Assembly (NCBI RefSeq): GCF_000400365.1
Contig: NZ_BAOG01000052.1
Location: forward strand, 1-64,000
Source of the DNA: Vibrio jasicida CAIM 1864 = LMG 25398
GTDB lineage: Bacteria > Pseudomonadota > Gammaproteobacteria > Enterobacterales > Vibrionaceae
Direction of reading: 5' to 3'
Length of the DNA stretch: 64,000 nt
Shown piece by piece: positions 19,174 through 28,373 of the stretch. A program made the translations under genes and the position numbers. Numbering within the stretch: the stretch's first letter is position 1; each line of letters opens with the position of its first letter. Below the pieces are notes generated by a model. The model was not told where the DNA came from. It did no database searches and saw only the letters and a list, made by a program, of their open reading frames with translations.

Positions 19174-19764
19174 ATGACTTCACTTATTGTTTTTATCGTC
19201 ATCATTTTGCTTATCGCGGTGTTTGCGGTCAGCATTTACAACAAGCTAGTGACGCTACGTAACCGCTTTAAAAACAGCTTTGCTCAAATTGAGGTTCAGT
19301 TAAAACGTCGCTACGACCTGATCCCAAACCTTGTTAGTACAGCAAAGGGCTACATGGAGCATGAGAAAGAAACGTTTGAGCGAGTGATTCAAGCTCGAAA
19401 CCAAGCCATATCCGGTTTGAAAGCAGCCAGTAACGCACCAGACAGCGACGCAGCCATTAGCCAATTAGCACAAGCAGAAGGCATGTTACAAAATGCACTA
19501 GGCAAGTTAAATGTGGTTGTAGAAGCGTACCCAGAACTGAAAGCCAACGAAACCATGAGCCAACTGCAAGAAGAGCTGACCAGCACAGAGAATAAAGTCG
19601 CTTTTGCTCGCCAAGCTTTTAACGATGCAGTGACCAGCTACAACACCTACAAGCAAACTTTTCCACCCGTTCTGTTTGCCAATATGTTTGGCTTCCAAGA
19701 CGGTAAGCTGCTGGAGTTTGCAGACAGCGAAGCAATCCAAGAAGCGCCAAAGGTTGAGTTCTAA
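19174..19764 (+). CDS. lemA: LemA family protein
   Basis: The 196-residue protein has one N-terminal membrane helix (about residues 3-23) followed by the family hallmark YNKLVTLRNRFKNSFAQIEVQLKRRYDLIPNLV and a helical-bundle cytoplasmic or periplasmic domain; ANMFGFQDGKLLEF is the conserved LemA C-terminal strand. The open frame begins at 19069, but GGAACT at 19164-19169 is correctly spaced for the ATG at 19174 and the upstream residues are not conserved. The stop overlaps the start of the M48 peptidase gene (TAATG), indicating coupled translation. LemA function is unknown; it recurs next to M48 peptidases. Confidence 0.88.
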   Translation: MTSLIVFIVIILLIAVFAVSIYNKLVTLRNRFKNSFAQIEVQLKRRYDLIPNLVSTAKGYMEHEKETFERVIQARNQAISGLKAASNAPDSDAAISQLAQAEGMLQNALGKLNVVVEAYPELKANETMSQLQEELTSTENKVAFARQAFNDAVTSYNTYKQTFPPVLFANMFGFQDGKLLEFADSEAIQEAPKVEF

Positions 19765-21632
19765 TGGATTTCTTTGACCATCAAGATACCGCACGTCAAC
19801 GTACCGGGCTTTTGGTGTTTCTGTTTTCCTTAGCAGTATTAATCATCACTGGTTTGGTCAGCGTACTGTCGATTGCCATTTATTACGGGGTCACTGGTGA
19901 GCCGTTTGATCAACGAACCGCTATCACCTACACCTTGCTGTGCTTTGGGGGCGTAGCCTTAATTGTCGCAATCAGTTCGATGTTCCGCTTATCTGAGCTT
20001 TCTTCTAATGGCGGACGCGGCGTTGCCGAAAGTATTGGGGGGAAGCTCATTTCCTCGAATACAACTGACACAAAACACCGTCAATTACTTAATGTGGTTG
20101 AGGAGATGGCAATTGCATCTGGTATTCCCGTCCCTCCTGTTTATGTAATGCAGGAAGAGCGAGGTATCAACGCATTTGCCGCAGGCATGAGTATTGATGA
20201 TGCCGTCATTGGTGTTACACAAGGCGCGCTTGACATCTTTTCCCGAGATGAGCTGCAAGGCGTTATTGCTCACGAATTCAGCCATGTGTTAAATGGCGAT
20301 ATGCGATTGAATACACGCTTGATAGGCGTCTTGTTCGGCATTACTTGTATTGCGCATTTGGGTCACTTGGTTCTCGACAATACACACTACACTAGCCGCT
20401 CATCAAGAAGCTCCTCCGATTCTGATAAAGGCTTTGCTGTCATCATGTTGGTCGCGATTGTATGTTTAGTGCTTGGTTGGGTTGGTACTTTATTTGGATC
20501 AATGATCAAAGCAGCTATCTCACGACAACGTGAGTTCTTAGCGGACGCGAGTGCGGTTCAGTTTACTCGTAATGACCAAGGCATTTCAGGTGCTCTAAAG
20601 AAGATTGGCGGTCACGCATCTGGATCTAGCTTAAATGCACAAGCGAGCAGCCAAATGAGCCACATGATGTTTGGGCAAAGCAGTTTGTCTGGCTTCACCG
20701 GCTTCTTCGCTACTCACCCACCTCTGGAAGAGCGAATCCGTCGCATCGAACCTAACTGGGACGGCAGCTTTTTACACAGAAGTCAGAACCACGCTTCAGC
20801 GTTTGGAAATGAACAAGTCAGTGGGTTTTCGTCCGATGCCGACTTTGGTTCTACGCACCTTGAAACTCCAGTTGAAACAAAAACTTCTTCAGAGCTAAGT
20901 GAAACGGGTAAACTGCTTATCAGCCAATTGCCCCAAGGCTTGGTAGACATTGCGCGTGAACCCTACAGTTCGCGCTTTATTGCATTGCTTCTGATCTTTG
21001 ATGGTAGTGATGTGCAACGTGAGATGATTAAAGGTCATATTCCAATGGTCTCGCACGCAAAGCTGTTACCGTGGCTGGATTACGATTTGCCCCTACATTT
21101 GAGGCTTCCTCTACTAGAGCTCGCTCTCCCTGCGCTTAAATCGATAAGTGAAGGTCAGAAAAGTAGACTTTGCCAAGTGTTGCGTGAATTGTCTCAAACC
21201 GATAATCATTACTCACTAGGTGAATGGTGCGTCATTAACTTGTTAGAAAAGCAGCTTATTGCGCCATTTGGTTCTACTCGCCAGAACAAAACCTTTAAGC
21301 AGCTCAAAGAAAGCGTTCACTGGTTACTACGTGAATTGGCATGGGTCACCCATTCAGAGCACGAAGGCGCGCAGCGAGCATTCAACGCTTCGCTCAAATC
21401 GCTAGGGTTTGCAGAAACCACGCTAGTAGAACCAAATAACGACTGGCGCTTAAGTCGCGCAGCACTGGAGTTGTTGCTGCAACTTAAGCCACTTCAACGA
21501 CGCCAGTTTGTTAAGGCGTGTCGTTTGGCTATTGAGTCTGACGGCAAGATTACCGTCGCAGAAGGCGAATTGTATCGAGTGATAGCATGCTTCTTAGAAG
21601 TGCCAGAACCGCCACTGACTGTGACGCTTTAA
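19764..21632 (+). CDS. M48-family membrane zinc metallopeptidase with long C-terminal extension
   Basis: The 622-residue protein is HtpX-like in its first 340 residues: two membrane helices (about 18-43 and 55-73), then HEFSH (H170, E171, H174) as the zinc site, a further pair of helices (about 190-250), and REFLADASAVQFTRN with the third zinc-ligand Glu region. HtpX itself is about 290 residues. The additional 280-residue C-terminal domain is helical and ends in LAIESDGKITVAEGELYRVIACFLEVP, which resembles TerB-like domains with acidic residues. It is translationally coupled to lemA, a conserved pairing. It is likely a membrane-protein quality-control protease; the role of the extension is unknown. 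Confidence 0.88.
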   Translation: MDFFDHQDTARQRTGLLVFLFSLAVLIITGLVSVLSIAIYYGVTGEPFDQRTAITYTLLCFGGVALIVAISSMFRLSELSSNGGRGVAESIGGKLISSNTTDTKHRQLLNVVEEMAIASGIPVPPVYVMQEERGINAFAAGMSIDDAVIGVTQGALDIFSRDELQGVIAHEFSHVLNGDMRLNTRLIGVLFGITCIAHLGHLVLDNTHYTSRSSRSSSDSDKGFAVIMLVAIVCLVLGWVGTLFGSMIKAAISRQREFLADASAVQFTRNDQGISGALKKIGGHASGSSLNAQASSQMSHMMFGQSSLSGFTGFFATHPPLEERIRRIEPNWDGSFLHRSQNHASAFGNEQVSGFSSDADFGSTHLETPVETKTSSELSETGKLLISQLPQGLVDIAREPYSSRFIALLLIFDGSDVQREMIKGHIPMVSHAKLLPWLDYDLPLHLRLPLLELALPALKSISEGQKSRLCQVLRELSQTDNHYSLGEWCVINLLEKQLIAPFGSTRQNKTFKQLKESVHWLLRELAWVTHSEHEGAQRAFNASLKSLGFAETTLVEPNNDWRLSRAALELLLQLKPLQRRQFVKACRLAIESDGKITVAEGELYRVIACFLEVPEPPLTVTL

Positions 21633-21645
21633 CTGCACAAAGTAA

Positions 21646-21672
21646 AACGCCAGCAATGAATGCTGGCGTTTT
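21646..21672. terminator. Bidirectional terminator between M48 and small membrane protein genes
   Basis: AACGCCAGCA and TGCTGGCGTT form a 10-bp stem with loop ATGAA. A-tracts and T-tracts flank it on both sides, so it can serve the two convergent genes. Confidence 0.85.
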
Positions 21673-21688
21673 ATATTCGTAAACGGTT

Positions 21689-22051
21689 TTACGCTGTCGC
21701 GACTCTAAAGCGCTCTGGAATCTTAGTAATGCTTTGACGGTAGCTGAACCACAAGTAGGTTACCGCTAACGAGAAGAACAAGTAAGACAAAGCAAACACG
21801 ATTGGAGAAGTAATCAACTCAGCTGACATCCCCCACATTACACCAACTACGGTAATCGTCAGCTTAGACAACATGCCACAGATCAATAAGAACAAAGCAA
21901 GCTGTGGGAAGCGGGAGCTACGGAATGCGAAGAAGTAGCAACTGCCAACGGCAAGTGTTGCAATAGACAAACCTAGCATGAATGAATGGATGTGATCTGC
22001 TGATGCAACACCTGCAGAAACAGAAGCCATAAGTAATAGGAACAATTTCAT
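21689..22051 (-). CDS. Small four-helix inner-membrane protein, unknown function
   Basis: This 120-residue protein has hydrophobic segments at about residues 2-18, 24-44, 50-72 and 82-104, and a basic C-terminus (RQSITKIPERFRVATA), consistent with a small integral membrane protein. A Shine-Dalgarno sequence (GAGGTGACTT) directly precedes the ATG, so the gene is probably real. I do not recognise the family and no catalytic motif is visible. It is convergent with the M48 gene and has its promoter in the large region shared with the OFA-family transporter. Confidence 0.75.
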   Translation of the reverse strand: MKLFLLLMASVSAGVASADHIHSFMLGLSIATLAVGSCYFFAFRSSRFPQLALFLLICGMLSKLTITVVGVMWGMSAELITSPIVFALSYLFFSLAVTYLWFSYRQSITKIPERFRVATA

Positions 22052-22627
22052 AAGTCACCTCACTACAAGTAGAGAAAAGCATCCTTTCATTAATGAAAAC
22101 TCATTTTGCGCCCTATTTTGCTTATCTATTTAGCAATTACAAGCACAATTTTTGTTCAATTTATGTTCACTCCATCCTTCCGAATTAAGTTATTACAAGC
22201 AGTTAACATTCTCTAATTTATAAACCCTTTAGTTCCTGCACTTACAGAAAACAGTCTCTATTTTGCCCACTTTTGTTACAGAACATTAACACTAAAATAT
22301 TTTGAAACTTTTTGCTTAAACTGTGAACCAAACACTCAGCTTCACGCTATCCACCTTGTTTCACTTAGGATCTCACTACCAAACCAGCGATTCTTTACGT
22401 TAGATCAACATTTTCTTCATATATAAAACCATCCCATTACAAACATTTTTAATGCTTCAAATTATTTTTAGTGACAGGGGTAAAAAGAGATTCCAATCAC
22501 ACATTTATTGGTTATAATCCGCGCTCATTACGTTATGTGTTGAAAAACGCAAACTTATTTTGAGCAAACCTTATCTTTAAACCGACCCCTCTTTGCTATT
22601 TGCCTAGGGGTATTACTGAGAACAAAA
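22052..22627. promoter_or_regulatory. Large divergent intergenic region with putative promoter of the OFA transporter
   Basis: No gene is visible in 576 AT-rich bases. TATAAT at 22513-22518 with TTCCAA at 22491-22496 (16-bp spacing) could be the transporter promoter. The resulting leader contains ACCCCT/AGGGGT (22585-22590, 22606-22611), a 6-bp stem that ends 16 nt before the ATG and could affect translation. Confidence 0.45.
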
Positions 22628-23860
22628 ATGAGCAAGATTGATAAAGCTATGCGCATCCTGTTAGCAGGATTCTGTATCAACCTTTGTCTTGGCATCCTGT
22701 ATGCTTGGAGTGTATTCAACAAAGCACTAGTGACAGAGTCAGGCTGGAGCGCAGCAGAAGCATCTGCACCTTACGCGACTGCAACTATTACTTTCTCTAT
22801 CTGTCTTCTTGTTGCAGGTATTCTTCAAGACCGTATGGGGCCACGTTTGATCCTTATCCTAGGTACTGTTCTTACAGGTCTAGGCATGATTGCGTCTGGT
22901 TTTGTTAACTCGCCTCTAATGCTGAACATCACTTTCGGTGTGATCACTGGTGCAGGTATCGGTTTTGGTTACGCGTGTCTTTCTCCTTCAGCAATGAAGT
23001 GGTTCCACGCATCTAAGAAAGGTATGGTTAACGGCATCATCGCAGCAGGTTTCGGTCTAGCAGCTATCTACCTAGCTCCTGTGACTTCTGCGCTGATCGA
23101 CAGCATGGGCATTCAAACAAGCTTCCTAGTTCTTGGTGTTGGTATCCTTGCTATCGCTGTTCCTCTAGCAGCAACAATCAACAACCCACCAGCGGATTAC
23201 ACGCCAGCAGAGCCTAAAGTAAAAGAAGGTCAAGCACCGAAGGTTGTTAAGAAGTCTGACGACCTAACGTGGAAAGCAATGCTTAAAACGCCACAGTTCT
23301 ACTCTCTATGGATCATGTACGCGTTCGCAGCTTCTGTTGGTCTAATGATCATCGGTAACATCACGACTATCGCAAGTGTTCAAGCGAACCTACCAAACGC
23401 AGTTTACCTAGCGTCTATCCTTGCGGTATTTAACTCAAGCGGTCGTGTAGCAGCAGGTATGCTTGCAGACAAGATCGGCGGCGTACGCACTCTTCTTCTA
23501 GCGTTCGTTCTACAGGGCATCAACATGGTTCTGTTCGCAACGTTCAAGACTGAGTTCACGCTGATCATCGGTACAGCAATCGCGGCAGTAGGTTACGGTA
23601 CGCTTCTAGCAGTATTCCCTACTCTAACGGCTGAATTCTATGGTCTGAAGAACTACGGCACTAACTACGGCGTGCTATACACAGCATGGGGTATCGGTGG
23701 TGCAATCGGTGCTGCTGTTGTTGGCTTCTCGATGACAAATGGCGAAGGCTACACACTGGCTTACACAGTATCAGCAGCAATGATGGCGGTATGTATCGTA
23801 CTAGCGTTCATCACTAAGCCACTGACTGAAGCAAAAGTAGCGCAGCTGAAAAACGCATAA
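22628..23860 (+). CDS. MFS transporter of the OFA (oxalate/formate antiporter) family, YhjX-like
   Basis: The 410-residue inner-membrane protein has 12 predicted helices. Its beginning, LCLGILYAWSVFNKAL, and the loop QDRMGPRLILILGT are typical of the OFA family, as are YACLSPSAMKWFHASKKGMVNGII and the second-half loop ADKIGGVRTLL. The closest well-known relative by these motifs is E. coli YhjX, a pyruvate-inducible carrier, so a small monocarboxylate is the most likely substrate. Codon use is highly biased, as in the dcuC-like gene, suggesting strong expression. It is a single gene with a long upstream region and a strong terminator. Confidence 0.82.
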   Translation: MSKIDKAMRILLAGFCINLCLGILYAWSVFNKALVTESGWSAAEASAPYATATITFSICLLVAGILQDRMGPRLILILGTVLTGLGMIASGFVNSPLMLNITFGVITGAGIGFGYACLSPSAMKWFHASKKGMVNGIIAAGFGLAAIYLAPVTSALIDSMGIQTSFLVLGVGILAIAVPLAATINNPPADYTPAEPKVKEGQAPKVVKKSDDLTWKAMLKTPQFYSLWIMYAFAASVGLMIIGNITTIASVQANLPNAVYLASILAVFNSSGRVAAGMLADKIGGVRTLLLAFVLQGINMVLFATFKTEFTLIIGTAIAAVGYGTLLAVFPTLTAEFYGLKNYGTNYGVLYTAWGIGGAIGAAVVGFSMTNGEGYTLAYTVSAAMMAVCIVLAFITKPLTEAKVAQLKNA

Positions 23861-23920
23861 TCATTAGGTCTACAGGCCCTGAGATCTATTTATACAATAG
23901 ATTTGCAGAAATTGATTCGA

Positions 23921-23954
23921 AAAAGGCTTAACCTATGGGTTAAGCCTTTTTTAT
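23921..23954 (+). terminator. Terminator after the OFA transporter gene
   Basis: GGCTTAACC (23925-23933) pairs perfectly with GGTTAAGCC (23938-23946) around TATG, with a run of seven T from 23946 to 23952. It ends only 12 nt before the next start codon. Confidence 0.92.
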
Positions 23955-23966
23955 TGCTAGTTGGTT

Positions 23967-25613
23967 ATGGAAAACACGGTCGAACTCGCCCCAGATTACT
24001 ATCTCAATAACTTCTTTAAACTCACGCAGCACGCCACCGAGTGGTACTGTGATTTGCTCACTTCAGAAGAGCATCTGTGGTTATCAGTTTTTGAAAGCTT
24101 ATCCAAACCCGCTCAATGTCTTCTCGTACGCTTGTACAGTCGCAAAGGCTGTTGGTTTCGTAGCGACAAACTCAACTATCAAGAAATCGAGAATATCGAG
24201 TCGGCTTTGGGTGAATTGGCTGGTCATGATTTTGTCTCGCTCTCACCTGACCTAACGATACAGGAATTAGCAGCGAATCTACTGACCAAACCGGAAGTCT
24301 TATCGCTCTACCCTCAATACCCTAAGTCCCTTAAAAAAGAGGACTTGGTGGCATGTTTAAGTAAGAGCAAGTTTGAACAATTCGAAGATCTAGATTTCAC
24401 GGTGATTAAGCTGAACTCCGCGCATATGATTGATGTACTGCTAGCCCTATTCTTCGCGAATACTCATCAGGACTTAAGTCAGTTTGTCCTTGATGATTTA
24501 GGTTTGAATCAATTTGAAACGTACCAACTTAGTGAAGCTCGACGATTCTTTGAAAATAGAGAACAAATAGATCGCCTGATCGAACTCAGTCAAATCTCCA
24601 ACCTTTATTGGCAAAGCGATAGAAAACAAAAAGCAAACCTCGATGTTCTTATCGAAGCAATGCCAGAACGAGTTGAACATCGCTACGTCGAGCGTAAACG
24701 CGAACACATGATTAACGACATTGCCCGCGATTACGAGCGCATAAACGAACTTGAAATTGCAATCGCACTGTTTGAGACGACCACACTCGCGCCAAGCCGA
24801 GAACGTCGTGCTCGCATCTACGACAAGCTAGAACAAAACGATTTATTTGGTGACATTGTCACGGAAATGCTCACTCAGCCTATTGATGTCTCTGAGTTTG
24901 AGGTAGCACAGAAGCTCGAACAACGCGTTAAACGTAAACAAGGCTTGAAAGTCCCGAGAGCCACTAAGCCAAAATGCAGCGAATACCACATCGAATTGGA
25001 TCTATCTCAGCAACGGGTGGAGCTGGCAACCAAAGCGCATTTCGAAAGTTTAGGTTGGGCCGTCTTCTATTCCGAGAATTCCCTACTCAACAGCTTGTTA
25101 GGATTAACCCTGTGGGATGCGATTTTTGCACCGATAGAAGGCGCATTCATTAACGCTTATCAACATCGACCATTGGATTTGTATCACGCCGATTTTGCCG
25201 ATAAAAGAAAGCAGCTTATCGACAATGCGTTTGAGCAAGTTCAACAAGGGAATACACAGGCTTTGTTTGATACATACCGAGATAAAATTGGTATCAGTAA
25301 TCCCTTCGTCAGTTGGGCATATGTGAACGAAGAGTTGTTATCCCTTGCTCTTGAACACATCCCTAATGCCCTGTTGGTCGAACTGTTTAACGTGCAGTTA
25401 AGCGACCTAAAACTCTATCGAAACGGTATGCCGGATTTGATTGCATTTAAAGATGGGAAGTTTGAATGGATAGAAGTGAAAGGTCCGGGCGATAAACTCC
25501 AAGATAACCAATGGCGTTGGATCAAGGAGTTCAATCGCCTCAATGTTCCGTTCTCAGTCTGTTATGTATACCCAAGTGACTTCAAGATGCAGGATTCAGA
25601 GCGTTGTCATTGA
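23967..25613 (+). CDS. FAN1-like VRR-NUC domain nuclease
   Basis: The protein is 548 residues from ATG 23967 (an in-frame TTG lies two codons earlier). The C-terminus carries the VRR-NUC nuclease core: GMPDLIAFKDGKFEWIEVKGPGDKLQDNQ, with the PD...EVK catalytic residues at about 490-510. The middle (about 150-330) is a helical, TPR-like region, and the N-terminus resembles the DNA-binding part of bacterial FAN1 proteins (SRKGCWFRSDKLNY). FAN1-type enzymes cleave branched or 5'-flap DNA and act in interstrand crosslink repair. The length matches full bacterial FAN1 homologues. There is no good ribosome-binding site, and the preceding terminator abuts the start. Confidence 0.88.
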   Translation: MENTVELAPDYYLNNFFKLTQHATEWYCDLLTSEEHLWLSVFESLSKPAQCLLVRLYSRKGCWFRSDKLNYQEIENIESALGELAGHDFVSLSPDLTIQELAANLLTKPEVLSLYPQYPKSLKKEDLVACLSKSKFEQFEDLDFTVIKLNSAHMIDVLLALFFANTHQDLSQFVLDDLGLNQFETYQLSEARRFFENREQIDRLIELSQISNLYWQSDRKQKANLDVLIEAMPERVEHRYVERKREHMINDIARDYERINELEIAIALFETTTLAPSRERRARIYDKLEQNDLFGDIVTEMLTQPIDVSEFEVAQKLEQRVKRKQGLKVPRATKPKCSEYHIELDLSQQRVELATKAHFESLGWAVFYSENSLLNSLLGLTLWDAIFAPIEGAFINAYQHRPLDLYHADFADKRKQLIDNAFEQVQQGNTQALFDTYRDKIGISNPFVSWAYVNEELLSLALEHIPNALLVELFNVQLSDLKLYRNGMPDLIAFKDGKFEWIEVKGPGDKLQDNQWRWIKEFNRLNVPFSVCYVYPSDFKMQDSERCH

Positions 25614-25785
25614 TTCGAGGTCAAGGAAAACGACGCCGCGTAATAGCCAGCTCTTTCCAAGTTGTTTGACGCAGAGATCGGGACAATGACACGCTCCCGA
25701 AGGGCGAGCTGTCTTGGCTTGTATACTTTGTTGTCGATTCTTGATTTAGAGTGACTAGATCTTTAAATCGCCGCCGCGTCTACAA

Positions 25786-25833
25786 ACCAAGTCATTCTCG
25801 CTGAACCTAGCATCTCGAGGTTACTTGGGTATA
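25786..25833. repeat. 48-bp imperfect palindromic repeat, copy 1
   Basis: Reverse-complemented, this segment matches 29342-29390 at all but about five positions over 48 bases. It begins and ends with complementary ACCAAGT/ACTTGGGT arms and contains CTCGAG. It lies just downstream of the HEAT/TPR gene and is inverted relative to copy 2. Confidence 0.8.
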
Positions 25834-25866
25834 ACAGCACAAGCTTAGAAAAGAGCCAGAATGGTC

Positions 25867-26940
25867 TTAGCTACTTACTTTGGCGTTCTTCTGCCCTTTC
25901 TTCTCTTTCAATTGATCAATCACGTAGCTTGGTGCGACTTTCTCTAGTTCGCCCAAGCACTCATCTGTTTTCGGGTTGTCGTAACGAACATAAATGTCGC
26001 AAACCGCATAAAGCTGTTCCGGCGCACCAGAGATCAAATACGCTTGCTCAAAAGACTTCACCGATTTGTCTAGGTTGTAGTCTTCTTGCAGTACGCCATT
26101 GAGATACCAGTAGTAGCTGTTATCTTTCGCCATGTTGGCCGCTTTTTCGATTTCTGTCGCTGCATTCTTCTTCTCATCCAAACGCACCAGCGTCAGCGCT
26201 TTCGAGTAATGCAAAGACGCATTATCAGGATGAAGTTTGATCGCAGAATCCAACGTCTTGACCGCATCGGCATCGCGTTGCTGCGCTCGGTAGTTGTCGG
26301 CCAAGCTTAACCAAATTTGTGGATTTTCAGGCTGATTGGTTACCAAAGCTTGATAGATTTTATCTGCTTTATCCCATTCATGATGCCAACGATACACATC
26401 CGCTAATAACAGTTTGGAGCCGTCGTCTTTCTTGTGCTCTAAGTAGCTGATCAGTTCAGCAACCGGCGCTTCAAGCGTTTGCTGCTGCTCGCTGCTCACG
26501 TTAGAAAAATCACGCACTAAATTGGTCGCAGCAGTAATACGAACCATCGCCTCTGGATCACTCAACAGTGGCTCAATCATACGCCAACGATGCTCAATCG
26601 TGTAAGGTTCAGCGCCAACGATAGCCGCTTCACGAATCGCAGCGTCTTGGTCTTGTAAGCTGCGTGCAACTGCCACCAGCGCGTTTTGACTTGGGTATTT
26701 CGCCAGCTCATGCAACGCTTCAATGCGCTTTTCTACTGGTTGTTTCACGTCTTGAGCTTGATAAGACCACTTCGCAACCACTTGCTGTGGCGACATCTGT
26801 GCTGAATGGGTTTCCTCAGCACTTGTTACGCTCGCAGAAGAAACTTGGTCCGGTGCTAGCAAGGTTTCATCCTGCGCTGCAACAGATTGGCTTACGGTGA
26901 CGCCTAGAGCGATGGCTAATAACGTTTTTGAGAATGTCAT
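25867..26940 (-). CDS. Periplasmic HEAT/TPR repeat protein, heme-free paralogue of the octaheme cytochrome C-terminus
   Basis: The 357-residue protein has a cleavable signal peptide (to about residue 22, SQSVAAQD), a HEAT-like helical part (about 60-150) and at least three TPR units (about 165-300). No CXXCH motif is present. From RIEALHELAKYPSQNALVAVAR to the end it aligns without large gaps with the last 330 residues of the octaheme cytochrome at 52918-55269; for example HRWRMIEPLLSDP matches DRWQILESLLSDP, and SLADNYRAQQRDADAVKTL matches NLADLYRAQGNDKKALETL. It starts nine bases after the stop of the sulfatase-maturase gene behind AAGGGATT, so the two form an operon. A scaffold or partner role in sulfatase biogenesis is inferred. 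Confidence 0.88.
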   Translation of the reverse strand: MTFSKTLLAIALGVTVSQSVAAQDETLLAPDQVSSASVTSAEETHSAQMSPQQVVAKWSYQAQDVKQPVEKRIEALHELAKYPSQNALVAVARSLQDQDAAIREAAIVGAEPYTIEHRWRMIEPLLSDPEAMVRITAATNLVRDFSNVSSEQQQTLEAPVAELISYLEHKKDDGSKLLLADVYRWHHEWDKADKIYQALVTNQPENPQIWLSLADNYRAQQRDADAVKTLDSAIKLHPDNASLHYSKALTLVRLDEKKNAATEIEKAANMAKDNSYYWYLNGVLQEDYNLDKSVKSFEQAYLISGAPEQLYAVCDIYVRYDNPKTDECLGELEKVAPSYVIDQLKEKKGQKNAKVSS

Positions 26941-26949
26941 ATCAATCCC

Positions 26950-28272
26950 TTAAAATTTGGTTTCGAATACAGGACGCTTCGCCGCTTGTTGGCGTAACAC
27001 TGCATCACTGTATTTGCCATGTACCACAGGGTTACCCGTTGCACGAAGAATGTATGCCATTGCCTTATCAGCATGAGAGAAGAACTTTTTCCAACCTGCA
27101 CACAGGTAGTTCAACCCAGGTTCACCGTCTTTGGTGCGAATGAAACGGTTTTTCGGACACTCGCCGTAGCAAGCGAATTGGTAATCACACTGTTGGCACT
27201 GCTTGGTTAACGAGCGAGTCTTGGCAAAGCCAAACTTTTGCTGCTCAGGACCATACGCCAACGTGTCTAATTTTTCGTGGTGGATGTTGCCAATCTTGTA
27301 TTCTGGGTAAACGTAATGGTCACAAGCAAAAACATCGCCGTTTGGTTCCATTGCCAAGCCTTTACCGCAGATTTCACCGAGTGTACAAAGCGGGTTTCTG
27401 CGACCCATCCACGCCTCGACACTCGCTTCAAAGTATTGAACGAAGACTTTACCAATGTCGTTTTGTACCCACTCATCGAAAATAGCGATAAGGAAGTTAC
27501 CCCAAGCCTCGTCCGCGACACACCAAGATTCAACGACCGAGTCTTTGTGACCAGGAATAAGACGCTTGTCGCCTTGTTTCAACTGCTCTTGCGGTTCCCA
27601 TGTTTGAGGTGCGGTAGTACGGAACGTTTTTTGTTCCACGATGGGAATAAACTGCATTTGAGGAGAGCGAACTTCATCACGTAGGAATCGGTACACTTCA
27701 ATTGGGTTACGGCTCGTTAGGTTATTCACACAAGTCAGTGTCGCGAACTTTACTTCATGAGCGTGCAAAAGCTCCACAGCGTTCATCACTTGCTTGAACG
27801 TGCCTCGCCCTGCTCGGTTGGTACGGTAAGCATTGTGTAACATCTCTGGTCCATCGATACTCAAGCCGACCAAAAAATTATTCGCTTTTAGAAATGCACA
27901 CCAGTCATCGTTCAGCAACGTACCGTTGGTTTGCAAATCGTTGGAAATTATCACACCTTCAGGCTTGTACTTCGCTTGAAACTCAACAATTTTCTTGAAG
28001 TAATCCAAACCCAACATCGTTGGTTCACCACCCTGCCAAGAGAAGATGATTTCTGGTGTGTTTTGCCCTTCAATGTATTGGCGAATGTAAGTTTCAAGTG
28101 TTGCTTCATCCATTACTGGCGTGCAGCCTTTTTTATACTCAAGTAAGTCCTGCTTGCTGAGATAGTAACAGTACGTACAGTCTATGTTACATACCGCACC
28201 AATTGGCTTTGCCATCACATGTAAACGCTTAGACGCTTTACCATTGAACTGAGGACCTTGAGTAATATGCAT
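26950..28272 (-). CDS. Anaerobic sulfatase-maturating enzyme (radical SAM, SPASM), anSME 1
   Basis: The 440-residue protein has the radical-SAM cluster motif CNIDCTYC (C28, C32, C35) followed by YYLSK, and a C-terminal Cys-rich SPASM domain (CTLGEICGKGLAMEPNGDVFACDHYVYPE; QCDYQFACYGECPKNRF; YLCAGWKKFF) that binds two auxiliary Fe-S clusters. Enzymes of this type oxidise the active-site Cys or Ser of sulfatases to formylglycine in the cytoplasm without O2. Both QWGGEP-like (SWQGGEPTMLGLDYFKKIVE) and DLQTNG substrate/SAM motifs are intact. AAGGTGACTC precedes the ATG. No sulfatase gene is directly adjacent; the downstream partner is the HEAT/TPR protein. Close paralogue of the protein at 49006-50322. 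Confidence 0.93.
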   Translation of the reverse strand: MHITQGPQFNGKASKRLHVMAKPIGAVCNIDCTYCYYLSKQDLLEYKKGCTPVMDEATLETYIRQYIEGQNTPEIIFSWQGGEPTMLGLDYFKKIVEFQAKYKPEGVIISNDLQTNGTLLNDDWCAFLKANNFLVGLSIDGPEMLHNAYRTNRAGRGTFKQVMNAVELLHAHEVKFATLTCVNNLTSRNPIEVYRFLRDEVRSPQMQFIPIVEQKTFRTTAPQTWEPQEQLKQGDKRLIPGHKDSVVESWCVADEAWGNFLIAIFDEWVQNDIGKVFVQYFEASVEAWMGRRNPLCTLGEICGKGLAMEPNGDVFACDHYVYPEYKIGNIHHEKLDTLAYGPEQQKFGFAKTRSLTKQCQQCDYQFACYGECPKNRFIRTKDGEPGLNYLCAGWKKFFSHADKAMAYILRATGNPVVHGKYSDAVLRQQAAKRPVFETKF

Positions 28273-28373
28273 GAGTCACCTTTAGCGTAATGAAAGTTAA
28301 GATGATACGACCATAACAACGCCATTTTCACCTTGATGACCTAATCATAAATCTCATTAATACAAGAGGCTTG

